Assembly: GCF_011386835.1 (NCBI RefSeq)
Contig: NC_088791.1
Span: forward strand, 11,408,998 to 11,472,997
Source: Chrysemys picta bellii
Lineage: Eukaryota > Chordata > Testudines > Emydidae
Length of the DNA stretch: 64,000 nt
Reading direction: 5' to 3'
Position numbers and translations under genes: made by a program. Under the pieces are notes generated by a model. The model searched no databases. It was not told where the DNA came from and saw nothing but the letters and a program-made list of their open reading frames with translations. Positions 32,650 to 44,360 of this stretch are shown piece by piece. Position 1 is the first letter of the stretch. Each line of letters opens with the position of its first letter.

Positions 32650-35600
32650 CATAGGCATGCGCAGCACATTTCATTAGGGTGTTGACCCAGGGAATTAAAA
32701 AAAAATATTTTTTTTAAAGGCGAACATTTATTGAATACTCAATCATAAAGGACATTGTTTTTATTCATCAAACAAACTAAAGAAACTAAAACTTAACTAA
32801 ACTTAATTTAAAAAAAATGAACAACTAAACTTTACTTAAAAAATACAAACTTAAAAAATGAGACCCAAAACACCAAATTTTTGCTGTAGTGATAACCAGG
32901 CGTATCCAAAAATACAGTCAATTTTCATGATTTTTATCTGTAACCAGATAATGAGCTAACCCAAACTGACCAAAACAGATTAAGGTTTCTTCATCTTCCT
33001 GTCCTAGAGAATGAGACGTCACTCACCAGGTGTTATGGACTTAAATTCCTCAATCACATCATTGTAATTAACTGACGAAGCCAATTCTTGTTCAGTGTAC
33101 AAAATCATGAGTGATTCGAGGCGCTGTTGGGACATTGTACTTCTTAGTTTGTTTTTTACATGTGCTAGTTTCAAAAAGGCTCTTTCACCTGAACAGCTCG
33201 TAACAGGTAAGACTGCAATGCATTGAATAGATTTGTAAAAGGCCAGGAACATGGAAGACTGATCCGATTCCTTTAGCCAATCAAGCCACTCTGGTGGTGT
33301 TCGTAGTGCTACCTTTAGGAACAGATCCGTCATAACCCCAAAGCAATCCGACTTCAGCTTCCAACTCATCCAAGGACACTTCAAATTTGTTGGCAAAGAT
33401 TCTCCTATCGTCCCTGCCAATGTCTAACCTCAGCAGTTTTTCCATTGCAGTCACAATTTTACAAGCCTTCTGTTCAAATCACTGGTCAGTGCTGGTAATC
33501 ATTGAGTCTAGGAAATGAATTTATTCTTTCCTGCTCCTCTTTTGTATCAAAGTGATGCTGGGACTCAAATGCGTCAGCAATATATGAGTGGACGTTTTTC
33601 TCTTAACTGGGCGAATTGATATGTCATTCTCTATACACATTTTCACACTGTCATTGAAAATAGATTGAAAATATTCTGGGCCACTTCTCATTGCAGCCAA
33701 ATTGTTACGCAAGCTTTTCACCCCGTCATTGCAGTAAGTAAGTTGAGATCTGGACCTTGAAGAGCCTTACTCACTTTTACCACCATCTGGAGAATAGGGT
33801 GCATCATGTGAAAGGCAAAGATGAACTTGAATGAATTTAGTTCATGGATAAGGCCCCTGGCTTTTATTTTAGCGTCAGCAAGGCGAGTTGTTTCGATAAT
33901 CTCTTGTAAAGCTTGTAAAATGATGGAGTAGTTTTGTTTTACAGCAGCCACTGCTTCTGCTCTGCATGCCCATCTTGTGTTTGACAGTGACTTCAAAGTC
34001 TTCAACTGGGATCCTACTTCTTGTGAAATCTTCTCCATTACTGCATGTTGCACAGGACTCCCCTCCATGAAGGCATAAAGAGTCTGAATAACACCAAAAA
34101 AATCAAAGACAGTTCTGTTTTGTTTACTTGAAGTGCATGCATCTACTAGGATGAGGTTCAAACAATGCGCATAGCAGTGTACATAGAATATTTCACTGTT
34201 TCTTTCTTTACATTTTTTGAATTCCCGCAGTACACCCAGACATAGTAGATGCACCATCAAAACAGACAGACATCACTGATGACCAGTCAATTTTAAGGAT
34301 GCCAAGGACGTCATTTAACTGGTCAAAAATAGAGTGAGCATCAACTGTTAATAGTCTCTGAACAGACACAAAATGTTGAACTGGGCTATGTTTTTCATTG
34401 TCAAAATACCGCACCACAATGGACATCTGTTCATGGTGTCCACAGTCAGTAGTGTTGTCGGCAAGTATTGAGACCATTTTTCCATTTAGTGAAGGCACAA
34501 TCTTTTGTTGCACAACATTGTGCAAGGCAACAATTAAATCATTTTGCATGCGATTACTCAGATAGGTTGCGTTTCGAGGAGATTGTTGTACATGCTTTTC
34601 CATTACGGGATCATATTTTTGGCGCATATTGACAAGATTTAGAAATAAACCTTTCTCAAAACTTTTTCATTGTGACCCCTGAATGGTCTCCCACCTTTCG
34701 CCAAACACAGAACAATATCAATCAGTTGCTCCATTACACTTCAGTTATGGCACCGTTCTTCTTGTTTAGACAGATAAGCCTGCTTGCCCTCATCCAACAA
34801 TACATCAGTAGGTTTCCCTTCATTAAAACTTGACCATGAAGAACAGCTCAACACATGAGATTTTGACAGTTGGTGGTTTTTAAAACATTCGTTAGCTCTA
34901 TGCCAGTTTCTGAATCCCTTATCAATAAATGCTGGATCAGTGTGACCTTTGTTTGCTGCATCATTAGAGGAGAAGAAATGTCAGTAAAAGCAAAATGCTG
35001 TGTCCTTTGATGGGCTATATTCTAACCACCTATACTTTTCATACCAATCGGACTGAAAACTTCTTTGTTTATTCCCTATTTTACTTCTAGGAAACATGCT
35101 CAATCTAGGCTGATAAGGACCTCTAGATAATCGAGACTGACGTTCTAATCTATTTTTTGGAATATCACAGACCAGGTTATCAGATGGAATGTTTGATGGC
35201 TTTGAATAGAACTACCCTGACCTGAACTAAGAGACAGAGTCTGTTTCTGTTGGTCATTACTCAGTTTATTGCATGCACTGGAACTGGTGGCGGCATTATC
35301 TTCATGTAAGTTCTTAACCGAGGAGTCTGAGGTATTTGCACTACTATCAGCACATTCATTATAATTCAGTTTGTCTGCTCCTTTTCTTATCTTAACAACG
35401 AACCGATCCATATTTTAAAATTAAAAGGGAGTATCATATGATTGAATTAAAACATAAAGCCATGGGCTTGTTATGCTATTTCAGTAGAGTACACCCAACA
35501 AAGATTACAAATACTGTAGACACAAATGCCTGACGTGGCCGCTTATATAGGTCAAAGAATTTTCTAGACTAGGAGGGGGAGGGGAGGACCAATGGTAATG

Positions 35601-35818
35601 TGGTGCTGCAGTAGTGGGGACGCATGCTGCGAGCGAACACGGGCTTTCCATACATTTCTACAACATCTATATTACGCAATTCGGCGCTTATTGACTAATA
35701 CAACAATCCATACTTTAAAACTAAAAGAGCGTATCATGCAATTAAATTAAAATGCAAAGCCACTTTTTTTTGAGAGACATTAGGGTGTGCCTGCGCACAC
35801 CTTGTACGCACACCTATG
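32650..35818 (-). mobile_element. Complete hAT transposon with perfect 8-bp duplication
   Basis: The ends CATAGGCATGCG (left) and CGCACACCTATG (right) are inverted repeats, 10 of 12 matching. Identical 8-mers cctctaat at 32642-32649 and 35819-35826 flank the 3169-bp element. It encodes one broken transposase gene on the minus strand (33019-35411) with about 370-400 bp of noncoding sequence at each end. Confidence 0.9.
33019..35411 (-). pseudogene. hAT transposase (TTF-type finger and DUF4371 style), inactivated
   Basis: Read from 35411 downwards, the gene starts MDRFVVKIRKGADK, a Ser-rich N-terminus to about 35145. Then comes a TTF-type zinc-finger region between 35140 and 34840 (SDWYEKYRWLEYS, then AFCFY, GFRNWHRANECFKNH) with stops. 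The RNase H-like core follows: VSILADNTTDCGHHEQMSIV and MSVCFDGASTMSGC at 34627-34208, HCYAHCLNLILVDAC at 34260-33718. The dimerisation tail SCSGERAFLKLAHVKNKL lies at 33420-33019. At least two frameshifts (near 34210-34260 and 33420-33520) and several stops break it. The domain order matches hAT proteins often annotated as ZMYM1-like in vertebrates. Confidence 0.88.
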
Positions 35819-35880
35819 CCTCTAATTGTTAATCATGAAAAACACTTGCCCTCTAATCATTAATCATGAAAAACATAGTC
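35819..35880. repeat. 31-bp tandem repeat at the hAT target site
   Basis: The unit cctctaatnnttaatcatga plus aaaacacttgc is present at 35819 and 35850, and the left flank of the transposon ends cacttgccctctaat. The transposon therefore landed inside a small pre-existing tandem repeat whose unit contains the target sequence. Confidence 0.75.
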
Positions 35881-36955
35881 AGCATTTGCTAGCTGGCTCC
35901 TATGTTCCAGATGTCCGGAGTTACTTTTTAGAGTGCTCCTGCTTCACCTCCTCCCCACCTTTGAAAGGAGGAAGTGCTGATACTGCTTAGTTTCTTCGTC
36001 CCCTACAGGGTGCGCTGTGGGCAACAGAATCTTCAGCCGTTGCTTCGGGGAAGAGGGACCATGACACCTTCAGTAGGAAGGGCTATGAATTCTCTGGCAT
36101 AGGAAAGGGTTGGGTTGAGCATTCATGGGATACTGAATAGGAAAGGACAATGAGTGGTGGTTGCACGTGTGTGACAGAAGATGACTGGGGTGCATGGGTA
36201 GGAGGAAGCAAGTAAATGAAGTCTGTAGGCAGGCTTTTATGAAAGAGGAGGCGGTGGAAGTTTAGCAAAAAGATGGAGAAAATGGGGGGACATGAAGGAA
36301 CGAGAGGGACACTAAAAGCAAGGGAGACTAGAGTAACTGAAATTAACTTTTATCAAAGTTCAATGCCAAAATGAAAATAAAATAAAAATGAAGTTTATAT
36401 TTTCATACAAATGGATAGGATTTGAACAAGCCACAAACTCTGTCTGTAATGCTCTGTTTATTACCAGTACACGTGTGTAATATGTAAGATGATCATACAG
36501 CTGTTAATTTAAGAGGCGTTATGATTTGACATTTGTAGGCTGCTCCAGGTATTGCCCATCTGCATGTTGTTGTGGCTGGGAGGGGTAAGAAGATGGGTGC
36601 CACACATAGGGATCTCTCCTCATTTTTCTCCTTCTGGTGGATGAGGAGGGCATTTTCTGATCCTATTGGGGGCCAGGCTGTGTGGCGAGATTGCAGCTGG
36701 CACCTATGCCAGCCTGTTTTTCAAGCCATTCTGTTTGTTTCTCTGAACACACCCCTCAAGCCACCTGCTTGGCCATAATATCTGCCCTCCACAGTTCACT
36801 TGCCCACTGGGCCCTTCTTACATCCGCCCTAGTTGTGGAGATTGTTTGGGTGGCAAGGGTAGACACGATTTACTCTGGAGACTGTCAACTCAAAGTGTGA
36901 ATTGGTGGGGCAAGTTGATAGTAGGGAGAAGTGAAGTTCTCCCTGCAGCCCGACC
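35881..36955. other. Unassigned sequence
   Basis: No gene or repeat recognised. Confidence 0.35.
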
Positions 36956-36957
36956 TA

Positions 36958-37070
36958 GGGTGACCAGACAGCAAGTGTGAAAAATGGGGATGGGGGGTAA
37001 TAGGACACTATATAAGAAATAGACCTAAAAATCGGGACTGTCCCTATAAAATCAGGACATCTGGTCACCC
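36958..37070. mobile_element. Mariner-like MITE with TA duplication
   Basis: The termini GGGTGACCAGA and TCTGGTCACCC are perfect inverted repeats, bounded by TA on both sides (36956-36957 and 37071-37072). The interior includes aaatcgggactgtccct. Size and TA target fit a Tc1/mariner-type MITE. Confidence 0.8.
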
Positions 37071-37524
37071 TAGCCCCACCACAGAAACAAAATACCAAGA
37101 TGGCATCTCAAACTTATCTCTCCTGCATGGTGGTTTATTGTGCTACCATTAGATTAACAAATTGGCCCAGGATAATGTTAGCTTTTTAAAGAGCTTATCT
37201 TCAAATGTTTTTAAATCTGTTCTTGTGTTTTACCATAAACTGATATGGTCCAGCAGTCTTCTGGCTCATATACTGGAAATATTTTGTTTTTCTTTTTAAA
37301 TGAGTCATCTCCATGCATTTGTAAGTGCAGTGAGTTTCTATTAAAGGATTCCTTTTACCCTATTAAATTGTCGTCATATGGTGCATTTAATGTAGATTTA
37401 CTACAAAAGAACTAAAAGAGCCTAGGTAACAAACAAGAGGAATTGGAATTGCTCATTTATGATAAATTGGATCTCGCTGGAATTACTGAAACCTGGGGGG
37501 GATGATTTAATGTGTGCCATGTTA

Positions 37525-37612
37525 CTTTTATATCATTCTAGTATTTTAATCAAAATGTCATGCGGTACCATGTTAAACACTGTACCAAAGTTGATATATA
37601 TTACGCCAGGTA
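37525..37612 (-). pseudogene. CR1/L2 reverse transcriptase fragment
   Basis: The minus strand encodes YINFGTVFNMVPHDILIKIL, a degraded form of the RT motif normally reading like LDFSKAFDTVPHDILI. The rest of the domain lies beyond a foreign insert, at 38120-38460. Confidence 0.65.
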
Positions 37613-38115
37613 GCTGGCAACAGAAGGGGGCTTCAGAAATGCAGGCTGCAGTCACTCGCTGTGAGGAAGGTGGTGTATTGGGACTAGAGAGGGTAGTCCA
37701 CAGTTGCTTCCTGGGAAGAGGGAGTTGGGAGGCTGGCAAACCCAAAGAAGGGGAAAGCCAGGAAGGTAGGAGAAGGCTCAAGGGACTAGCAGCAAGGAAT
37801 AGCAGTGCAGGCCTTGGCTGCTAACTGGAGGAACCCCGAGTAGAGGCAAGCCCAGGCAGAGGACTGTGGACTGCCTGGGACAATTTGGTCTCTGAAAGAC
37901 TTTGTTACAATCCCCCTCTGCCCTCTCCAGAAGGGGGAATTATGTTGTGACCTGGCCGAGTCATGAAAAGGAGGCTGCAGTTCTTGGAGCGAGAGGGGCT
38001 GCAGGACGAGAAGATGGTGGGAGAGACACTGCTGGAGGAGGGTGCCACACCTGGCCAGAGCTATCCCCAGGATGGCCAGCAGGAGATGCTACCCATGGTG
38101 AGTGCACCCCATGAT
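37613..38115. mobile_element. Possible LTR-element fragment splitting a LINE
   Basis: This block separates two minus-strand LINE RT pieces. It has gactttgttaca near 37900, an LTR-like end, followed by purine-rich leader-like sequence. No gag or pol is recognisable, so the class is uncertain. Confidence 0.3.
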
Positions 38116-38119
38116 AGCA

Positions 38120-38810
38120 TCCCAGGATTGCATTAGCTCTTTTGGCCACAGTGTCACACTGAGAACTCATATTCAGCTGACTATACACCACACACCTCCA
38201 AATCGTTTTTCAAAGTGACTTCTTCCCAGGACATAATCCCACATCCTGCAACAGGGCCTACACTTTTTGTTCCTAGAGTTATACATTTACATTTAGCTGT
38301 ACTAAAATGCATACTGTTTAGTTGCGCCCAGTTTACTAAGCCTTCCAGATCACTGTATCAGCGACCTGTCCTCTTCACTATTTACCACTCCTCCAATTCT
38401 TGTGTCATCTGCAAACTTTATCAGTGGTGAATTTGTTTTCTTCCTGGTCATTGATAAAAATATGAAGTCTGTAAGTCTGACATGGGGAACAAATATTTAA
38501 TAATTGGCTCTTCATTCTAGCAGAGAAAGGTGTAACACAATCCAATGGTTGGAAGTTGATGCTAGACAAATTCAGACTGGAAATAAGTGTAAATTTTTAA
38601 TGATGAGAGTAATTAACTATTGGAACAACTTACCATTTGCTGTCATTAACAATTTTAAAATCAGGATTGGATGTTTTTCTAGGAGAACTACTCTAGGAAT
38701 TATTTTACGGAAGTTCTATTACCTGCCTTTGTTATACAGGGGGTCAAACCAGATGATCATAATTTTCCCTTCTGGCCTTAGAATCTGTGAATCTATGAAA
38801 GTATAAAATC
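38120..38810. repeat. Old LINE fragments, minus then plus
   Basis: 38120-38460 is a minus-strand CR1/L2 RT piece; the plus strand at 38405-38425 gives the complement of a KFADDT-type coding stretch. 38500-38805 is a plus-strand CR1-type 3' end (INYWNNLPFAV, then cttctggccttagaatctgt). Both are strongly diverged. Confidence 0.6.
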
Positions 38811-40149
38811 TCTCCCAAAGTGTCCATTTCCAAATACATCTTTTTAAGCTATATGCCCTTTAAATTATTGGGCCTGTTCCTTCTCTTAAACATCAGTGTA
38901 AGTCAAGACTTCATTGGAGTTATTCTGGATTTACAGTGGTGAAAATGATGAGAGAATCGGGTCCACTCTATATGTGTGTATTGAAGCTAATTTTTAAAGT
39001 AAAACTTTTTTTTGCTTGTATGTATCTGTTCTTTGTTGTCATTTGAGGAGCTCTAATTCATGGGATACAGAAAACACCTAGCCGTACTCTGTGCACTCAG
39101 TGGTGGAATAATGAACAGACTAAAAAGGGCAGCTTGTGTTATTGTACTGTTACATTAATTTTCATATAGTAATGAAAGTAAACACTTCAAAGAATCTCTG
39201 AAGAGGCATTTCTGACTGGTGCATGTTTGATCATTCATGGCGTGTGACAGCTGGACAGAAAATTATATTGGCATGTTAGTGATCACTTCATAGTCCCAGT
39301 TCTTTAATAGCCCCATTTGTCTGTTTTTATAGAGCTTGTTTGCTTTTAAATTGGAAAATCAAAACATCTGTATTTGTTGAGGAGACCATGTAACTGACAG
39401 AATACATGCTAATTGTTGTATTAACACTTTGGAGTATGGTTCCGGTGCTTTTGCAGTGTGGAAGGGATCATGTCAGGCTGCAAGAGTCTGCACTAGGTGT
39501 GCAGTAGAGATCTGATGTTACATTATCCCCTTACACCTCCTCCATCCTGTAACCATTCTGTCTCAGTGGGGATTGCTAGAACCACTATTAGCTTCAGATG
39601 TCTATTGCTGGTAGTGTTTCTAACATTACTGTAGAACTACTGCTAGTCTTTAATAATAGCACTGGGGATCTTTTTAGGGGGAAAGGAAAGGAAGTGGTAA
39701 GGGATGGGCAGATTAGAAAGGCTGGGAATTGGGGTCATGGCAAGATAGAATAGGAGAGGAGAAATGTCTATAAATAAGAAAACCAATGACAGACATCAAG
39801 AGGAATTCTGTCCCACCAGAAATAGCATCCCTTGTCAGAAATGCATAGGAAACTCTTCCTCCTCAGAGAGAGGCTGTTTTGGTATGGGGAAGTAGTATGA
39901 CTGATCAGGAACTTGATCTAAAACCCGAATTGTCATGACCCCAATATTTTGGTCATGTGGGGGACTCTGATAAAGTATTCAAATGAATCCGGGGGAACCC
40001 TTTCTCACCCAAACACAATATTGTTATAGGACTTGTTTTAAATCTTGGTAAGATGTAACATTAGAAAGTCCATGCACCAAAAAGAGCTATCTTATTCTCT
40101 TCTGTAGAAACCTATGCACATTTGCAGTGCCAGTAATGTTTGCTGGTTG
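38811..40149. other. Unassigned sequence
   Basis: No gene recognised. 38870-38970 holds the same old repeat motif (agtgtaagt, tctggatttaca) as 25.1 and 53.8 kb. Confidence 0.35.
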
Positions 40150-40157
40150 GTTTAGAT

Positions 40158-40306
40158 CAGTGTTTCTCAAAGTGGTGTCGCCGCTTGTGTAGGGAAAGCC
40201 CCTGGCGGGCCGGGCCAGTTTGTTTACCTGCCGCGATCGGCCAGACCTGCAGACTGGGCAGGTAAACAAACCTACACAAGTGGCGACCCCACTTTGAGAA
40301 CCACTG
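40158..40306. mobile_element. Small hAT MITE (149 bp)
   Basis: Left end CAGTGTTTCTCAAAGTGG, right end CCACTTTGAGAACCACTG. Flanking 8-mers gtttagat (40150-40157) and atttagat (40307-40314) match at 7 of 8 positions. The interior includes caggtaaacaaacc in both orientations, so the element is nearly a full palindrome. Confidence 0.87.
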
Positions 40307-40509
40307 ATTTAGATGGTGGGAATCAGGAACGTGTAATAGACTTTAGAGTTCAGAGACACAAACATTAAAAGTTGTTTAACCTTTTAATGTTTGTTAAAGG
40401 TTAACTGCCAAGAAGTTAATGATGATTTGGCTTCAACACTTTGAATGAGACAAGTGCAGCTTTGATGTGTATGCTAAAAGTCTGTAAATCCTGTGTGCAG
40501 TGTTGTTTA

Positions 40510-41041
40510 CTCCTGGGGGAATTCTGCACTACTGCACAACGCAGAATTTTGCAGAAACTAATGTTAGTGGGAGGGATAGCTCAGTGGTTTGAGCATTGGC
40601 CTGCTAAACCCAGGGTTGTAAGTTCAGTCCTTGAGGGGGCGATTTGGGGCAGAAATCTGTCTGGGGATTGGCCCTGCTTTGAGCAGGGGGTTGGACTAGA
40701 TGACTTCCTGAGGTCCCTTCCAACCCTGATATTCGATGATTGTGTGCAGAATTTCCTTTCCTCCACAGAAACGGGTTGCAGTGCTGCTAACTGCCACTAG
40801 GGGCCACTGGACTCAGCAGAGCCAGGCTTGCCTATAGAAGACACTGCTGGGGAGCTAGAGGGGTCCTGGCAGCTGCAGTTCCCAGTATGCCCGAAGGGAA
40901 GGAGAGGGTGGCACACAGGAAACTTTGCGCAAGCCTGGGGCCAAGCATACGGTTGTTGAAACTGGCATGATTATGTAGTGTTATTTTGACAAATAAAAAC
41001 TGCAGAATTTTAAATTTTTTGGCACAGAATGCCCCCAGGAG
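40510..41041. mobile_element. Mariner-like MITE carrying a nested SINE
   Basis: The ends CTCCTGGGGGAATTCTG and CAGAATGCCCCCAGGAG are inverted repeats with one mismatch in 17, bounded by TA at 40508-40509 and 41042-41043. The SINE at 40567-40735 interrupts it. Confidence 0.82.
40567..40735 (+). mobile_element. tRNA-derived SINE with CR1-type tail
   Basis: The head has a pol III A box (tagctcagtgg, 40577-40587) and a B box (agttcagtcc, 40621-40630) in tRNA spacing. The tail (gactagatgacttcctgagg, tcccttccaaccctgat) is the CR1 3' end, which lets CR1 machinery copy it. Turtle SINEs are built this way. Confidence 0.88.
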
Positions 41042-41043
41042 TA

Positions 41044-41165
41044 GTTGTAGCCGTGTTGGTTCCAGGATATTGGAGAGACAAGGTGGGTGAGATAACAATA
41101 ACAGAAGTCGGTCCAATAAAAGATGATACCTCACCCACTATGTCTCTCTAGAAATCCTGTAGCTT
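41044..41165. mobile_element. Second Penelope-type tail family, head-to-head
   Basis: gtagccgtgttggttccagg and ggagagacaaggtgggtgag run in minus orientation, followed by their complement (cctcacccactatgtctctc) in plus orientation. The end shares acacggctac with the main Penelope tail but the body differs, so this is a related family. It abuts the mariner-like MITE directly. Confidence 0.6.
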
Positions 41166-42235
41166 TCATCCAAACTTGGGTTTTGGTAGGTATTGAATTA
41201 GGTAGCATAGAGTTAATTTAGTTAACATCTGACTATTAAAACAAAGTGATAGTAGGAAATATATCTAAATGCAGGTTCTCTTTCAGCTTGTAATTGTGTG
41301 ATATTTATAAAGTACTGTGAGGTCATTGGCTTCCGGTATGAGCCGTTTCCTGAAAACCTCATTTTACGTGGTAAATCTAAAAGTGTATTTCTTAGAAAAA
41401 CTCAGCTGTGTTTTGTTTTTTCCTTTCTTGCTGTTAGCTGTCCATCTTGTTTTGCATCTGTTGCAGTGTTTATATACTACTATAGAATAAGGAACTTCAA
41501 TAATGCAAGGGTACACAGAAGTGCACTTAAGCCATGTTTGCGGAACAAGCACTGCATAGAAATTTACTTCATATATGTCAATGGATTAAATTATCCAATG
41601 TCACATGGAGACTATTCAAGCATACTATGTCAGAAGCAGTATTGCCAATACGAACCATTCAAAAATCGAGTCAGACCCCCCGAAACAATGAGATTGGCAT
41701 AAATATTGTGAGATTTTTAAAAACAATTCACTTTTGTTTTTTTGTTTTTCTTTCTGGTTTCTGAGTCTGTAGGGGGCACTGCAGTTACTTTTTCCGACAA
41801 CCATGAGGGCCAAAAACATACTTATTTTTAAGTAGAAAACTGAAATTCTCCTGCAGTCACCTGATTCCAGTAGCTGAAGCTTTAAGAGAACCCCCAAATA
41901 TCACAAGGCTTGTGATTAAAATCATAAGAGTTGGCAATACTGAGAAGACATGCATACTCTTCAATATAAAAAAGGAAGCAGGAAGGCAACCCGCCCCACC
42001 CTCCAAAAACCCCAAACAAACACACCCTGTATAGTTACATAGCAATGTAAAAAACAATTGGTTTGAGCCAAATAAGTATCCTTCAGAAGATGGAAATCCA
42101 GCTCTATTGGAACCAATAGAAAGAAACATAAATGCTGGCAGGTAAAATATATGGTGGAAATTAGAGGGCTAAAGAGAGTATTTGAGGAGTAAACAGAGTT
42201 CAAAAGGAACTTAAAAATTAAATATCTGGTCAGCA
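41166..42235. other. Unassigned sequence
   Basis: No gene recognised; AT-rich. Confidence 0.35.
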
Positions 42236-42239
42236 ACAA

Positions 42240-42540
42240 AATATATTAAGTCTTGGAGACCTGAAGAATAGCAAATATTGTTCCTATATATTTTTTAGAT
42301 AGACAGTAAAGGGGGGTGTCCCTAGGATTTGAAGATCATCAAGCCTGACTTCATTATCAGGTTAATTGGTTGAAACCATAATGAAGACTAATTATAAAAC
42401 ATCTAGACAAGCATAACGTGGTAGGGTAAACCAGCATAGTTTCTATAAAGGAAAGTTGTGCCATTCTAATCTGTTAGAATTCTTGGATCACATAAGCAAA
42501 ATGGCTGATGGAAAAGTGACTAAATATTGAGAACCATGTG
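42240..42540 (+). pseudogene. Old CR1/L2 reverse transcriptase fragment
   Basis: A plus-strand frame gives QHSFYKGKLCHSNLLEFLDH near 42430-42490, the RT motif around Gly-x-Ser-Cys, preceded by RIANIVPIY near 42260. Many stops. Confidence 0.6.
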
Positions 42541-42704
42541 TGACATTTGGAGGTGTTATCAGGCAAATCTGAAGTTGATGGGTATTTTGTTACTCATTCA
42601 ATACCACTCAGGCATACATTTGATGACTGTAGAAGATTGATGATGATTTGCTAGATCTTTCAGAAAGAATACCAGTTGGGAAAATATTTTTAGTACAAGT
42701 ATCA

Positions 42705-42831
42705 GGGGGTAGCCGTGTTAGTCTGTATCTACAAAAACAACAAGGAGTCTGGTGGCACCTTAAAGACTAACAGATTTATTTGGGCATAAGCTTTTGTGGG
42801 TAAAAACCTCACTTCTTCAGATAGTTCTCTA
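42705..42831 (-). mobile_element. Penelope tail, single arm
   Basis: A minus-orientation tail from ggggtagccgtgttagtctg to acctcacttcttcag, with no inverted partner. No target duplication is visible. Confidence 0.8.
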
Positions 42832-43675
42832 GTTCAATAGCAGTTCTTACAGTGATGTGTATTTATTAATTTCTAGCAACTCACCATTATGATTTTATGA
42901 TTGTTACAAAATTGTTTTTGGCTTCTCCATGATGACGTTATGGCAGTAATAGCTGCCTCGCTTCAAAATTAAAAAAAAAAAGATGCTGGCAGTATTCCTC
43001 TACATTTCCATGATTAGATTACAACCAGTTTTCATTTTTGTCTCTAGCTTGTTCATCTTATCGCTTATCTGGCCTTTCTTAATTCAAACCATGTTTGCCA
43101 CACAGGAGTAAACATGGATTTTTAGCACTGTCGCTCCCACCTCCTCTGTGTGTGTGTGATTTATATGGTCATTGCATGAAAAATGTAGATTCTAAACCTC
43201 TTTCAGGTTCACCCTTCCCTTTGTATTTGTCTCTTTCACCTCTCTCTTGACCTGTTCCTCTTCTGAGATTCAGGCCTGGAACTGTAGTGAAGTAGAAGCC
43301 GATCTCTAAATCAGAGCACTCCATCTGTGGCTTTTGTTGTGTTTTGAAAATTTGGCTCCTCTTTTTAAATTGAAAATAATGACCTGGTCGTTAGAGGTGC
43401 TGAAATGGATGGGAGTCATGGGTGAATTACTCCCATCACTCAGGATAAGGTCCTAACTTTGAAGCAGCAGGTCCAGCGTATATGTCCCAGCGTGAGATGT
43501 TGCTGTGCTGACGCAGCTTCACAACACAATCCTTGCATGTTTGGGATTTTAGGCTGTGACTTATTTTGTGACTCTTTAATCAGTAATCAAGTATTTCTGC
43601 AAAGTTAAGCATAACAATATAAGTTGCCACTTACAACACAGATTCCGTAGAGACTTAAGAAATTAGACCTGGTAG
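42832..43675. other. Unassigned sequence
   Basis: No gene or repeat recognised. Confidence 0.35.
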
Positions 43676-44360
43676 TGTTACGGATCAGGGTGGATGAGCC
43701 AGCCACTCCCAGTCCCTATTCAAGCCCAGATTAATGGTGTTAAATTTGCAAATAAATTTTAGTTCTGCTGTTTCTCTTTATAGTCTGTTTCTAAAGCAAT
43801 GCTCCTCTGCCATGTACGTTGGCCAAACCGGACAGTCCCTCCGCAAAAGAATAAATGGACACAAATCGGACATCAGGAATGGTAATATACAAAAGCCAGT
43901 AAGTCTCCCTGATCATTCTATTACAGATTTAAAAGTCACTATCATTGAACAAAAAAACTTCAGCAACAGACTTCAAAGAGAAACAGCAGAACTAAAATTC
44001 ATTTGCAAATTTAACACCATTAATCTGGGTTTGAATAGGGACTGGGAGTGGCTGGCTCATTACAGAAGCAGCTTTTCCTCTCCTGGAATTGACACCTCCT
44101 CATCTATTATTGGGAGTAGACTACATCCACCCTGATCGAATTGGCCCTGTCAACACTGGTTCTCCACTTGCGAAGTAACTCCCTGCTCTCCATGTGTCAG
44201 TATATAATGCCTGCATCTGTAACTTTTACTCTAAGCATCGGAAGAAGTGAGGTTTTTACCCACGAAAGCTTATGCCCAAATAAATCTGTTAGTCTTTAAG
44301 GTGCCAGCAGACTCCTTGTTGTTTTTGTAGATACAGACTAACACGGCTACCCCCTTAATC
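43676..44360 (+). mobile_element. Penelope-like element, long head-to-head copy with endonuclease ORF
   Basis: A left arm at about 43676-43790 is the inverted complement of part of the right arm: ccctattcaagcccagatta at 43720 against taatctgggtttgaataggg near 44020. The right arm begins inside the GIY-YIG coding region, runs through the 3' untranslated part, and ends with the tail repeat at 44236-44358. This one copy links protein, 3' region and tail. Confidence 0.88.
43790..44135 (+). pseudogene. Penelope GIY-YIG endonuclease, C-terminal part of the Penelope protein
   Basis: The frame reads CSSAMYVGQTGQSLRKRING, the YIG half of a GIY-YIG domain with its conserved Arg, then DHSITDLKVTIIEQ, and RETAELKFICKFNTINLGLN with the acidic residue expected at the metal site. 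It continues into RDWEWLAHY. In Penelope-like elements this domain follows a telomerase-like reverse transcriptase and nicks the target. Here the RT is gone and the GIY half is cut off at the inverted-arm junction near 43790. The ATG used by a naive start at 43734 lies in the inverted arm and is not real. Confidence 0.88.

Noticed and set aside
42705..42831. Target duplication for the single-arm Penelope tail
   Set aside because: No matching 10-15-mer could be found at the two ends.
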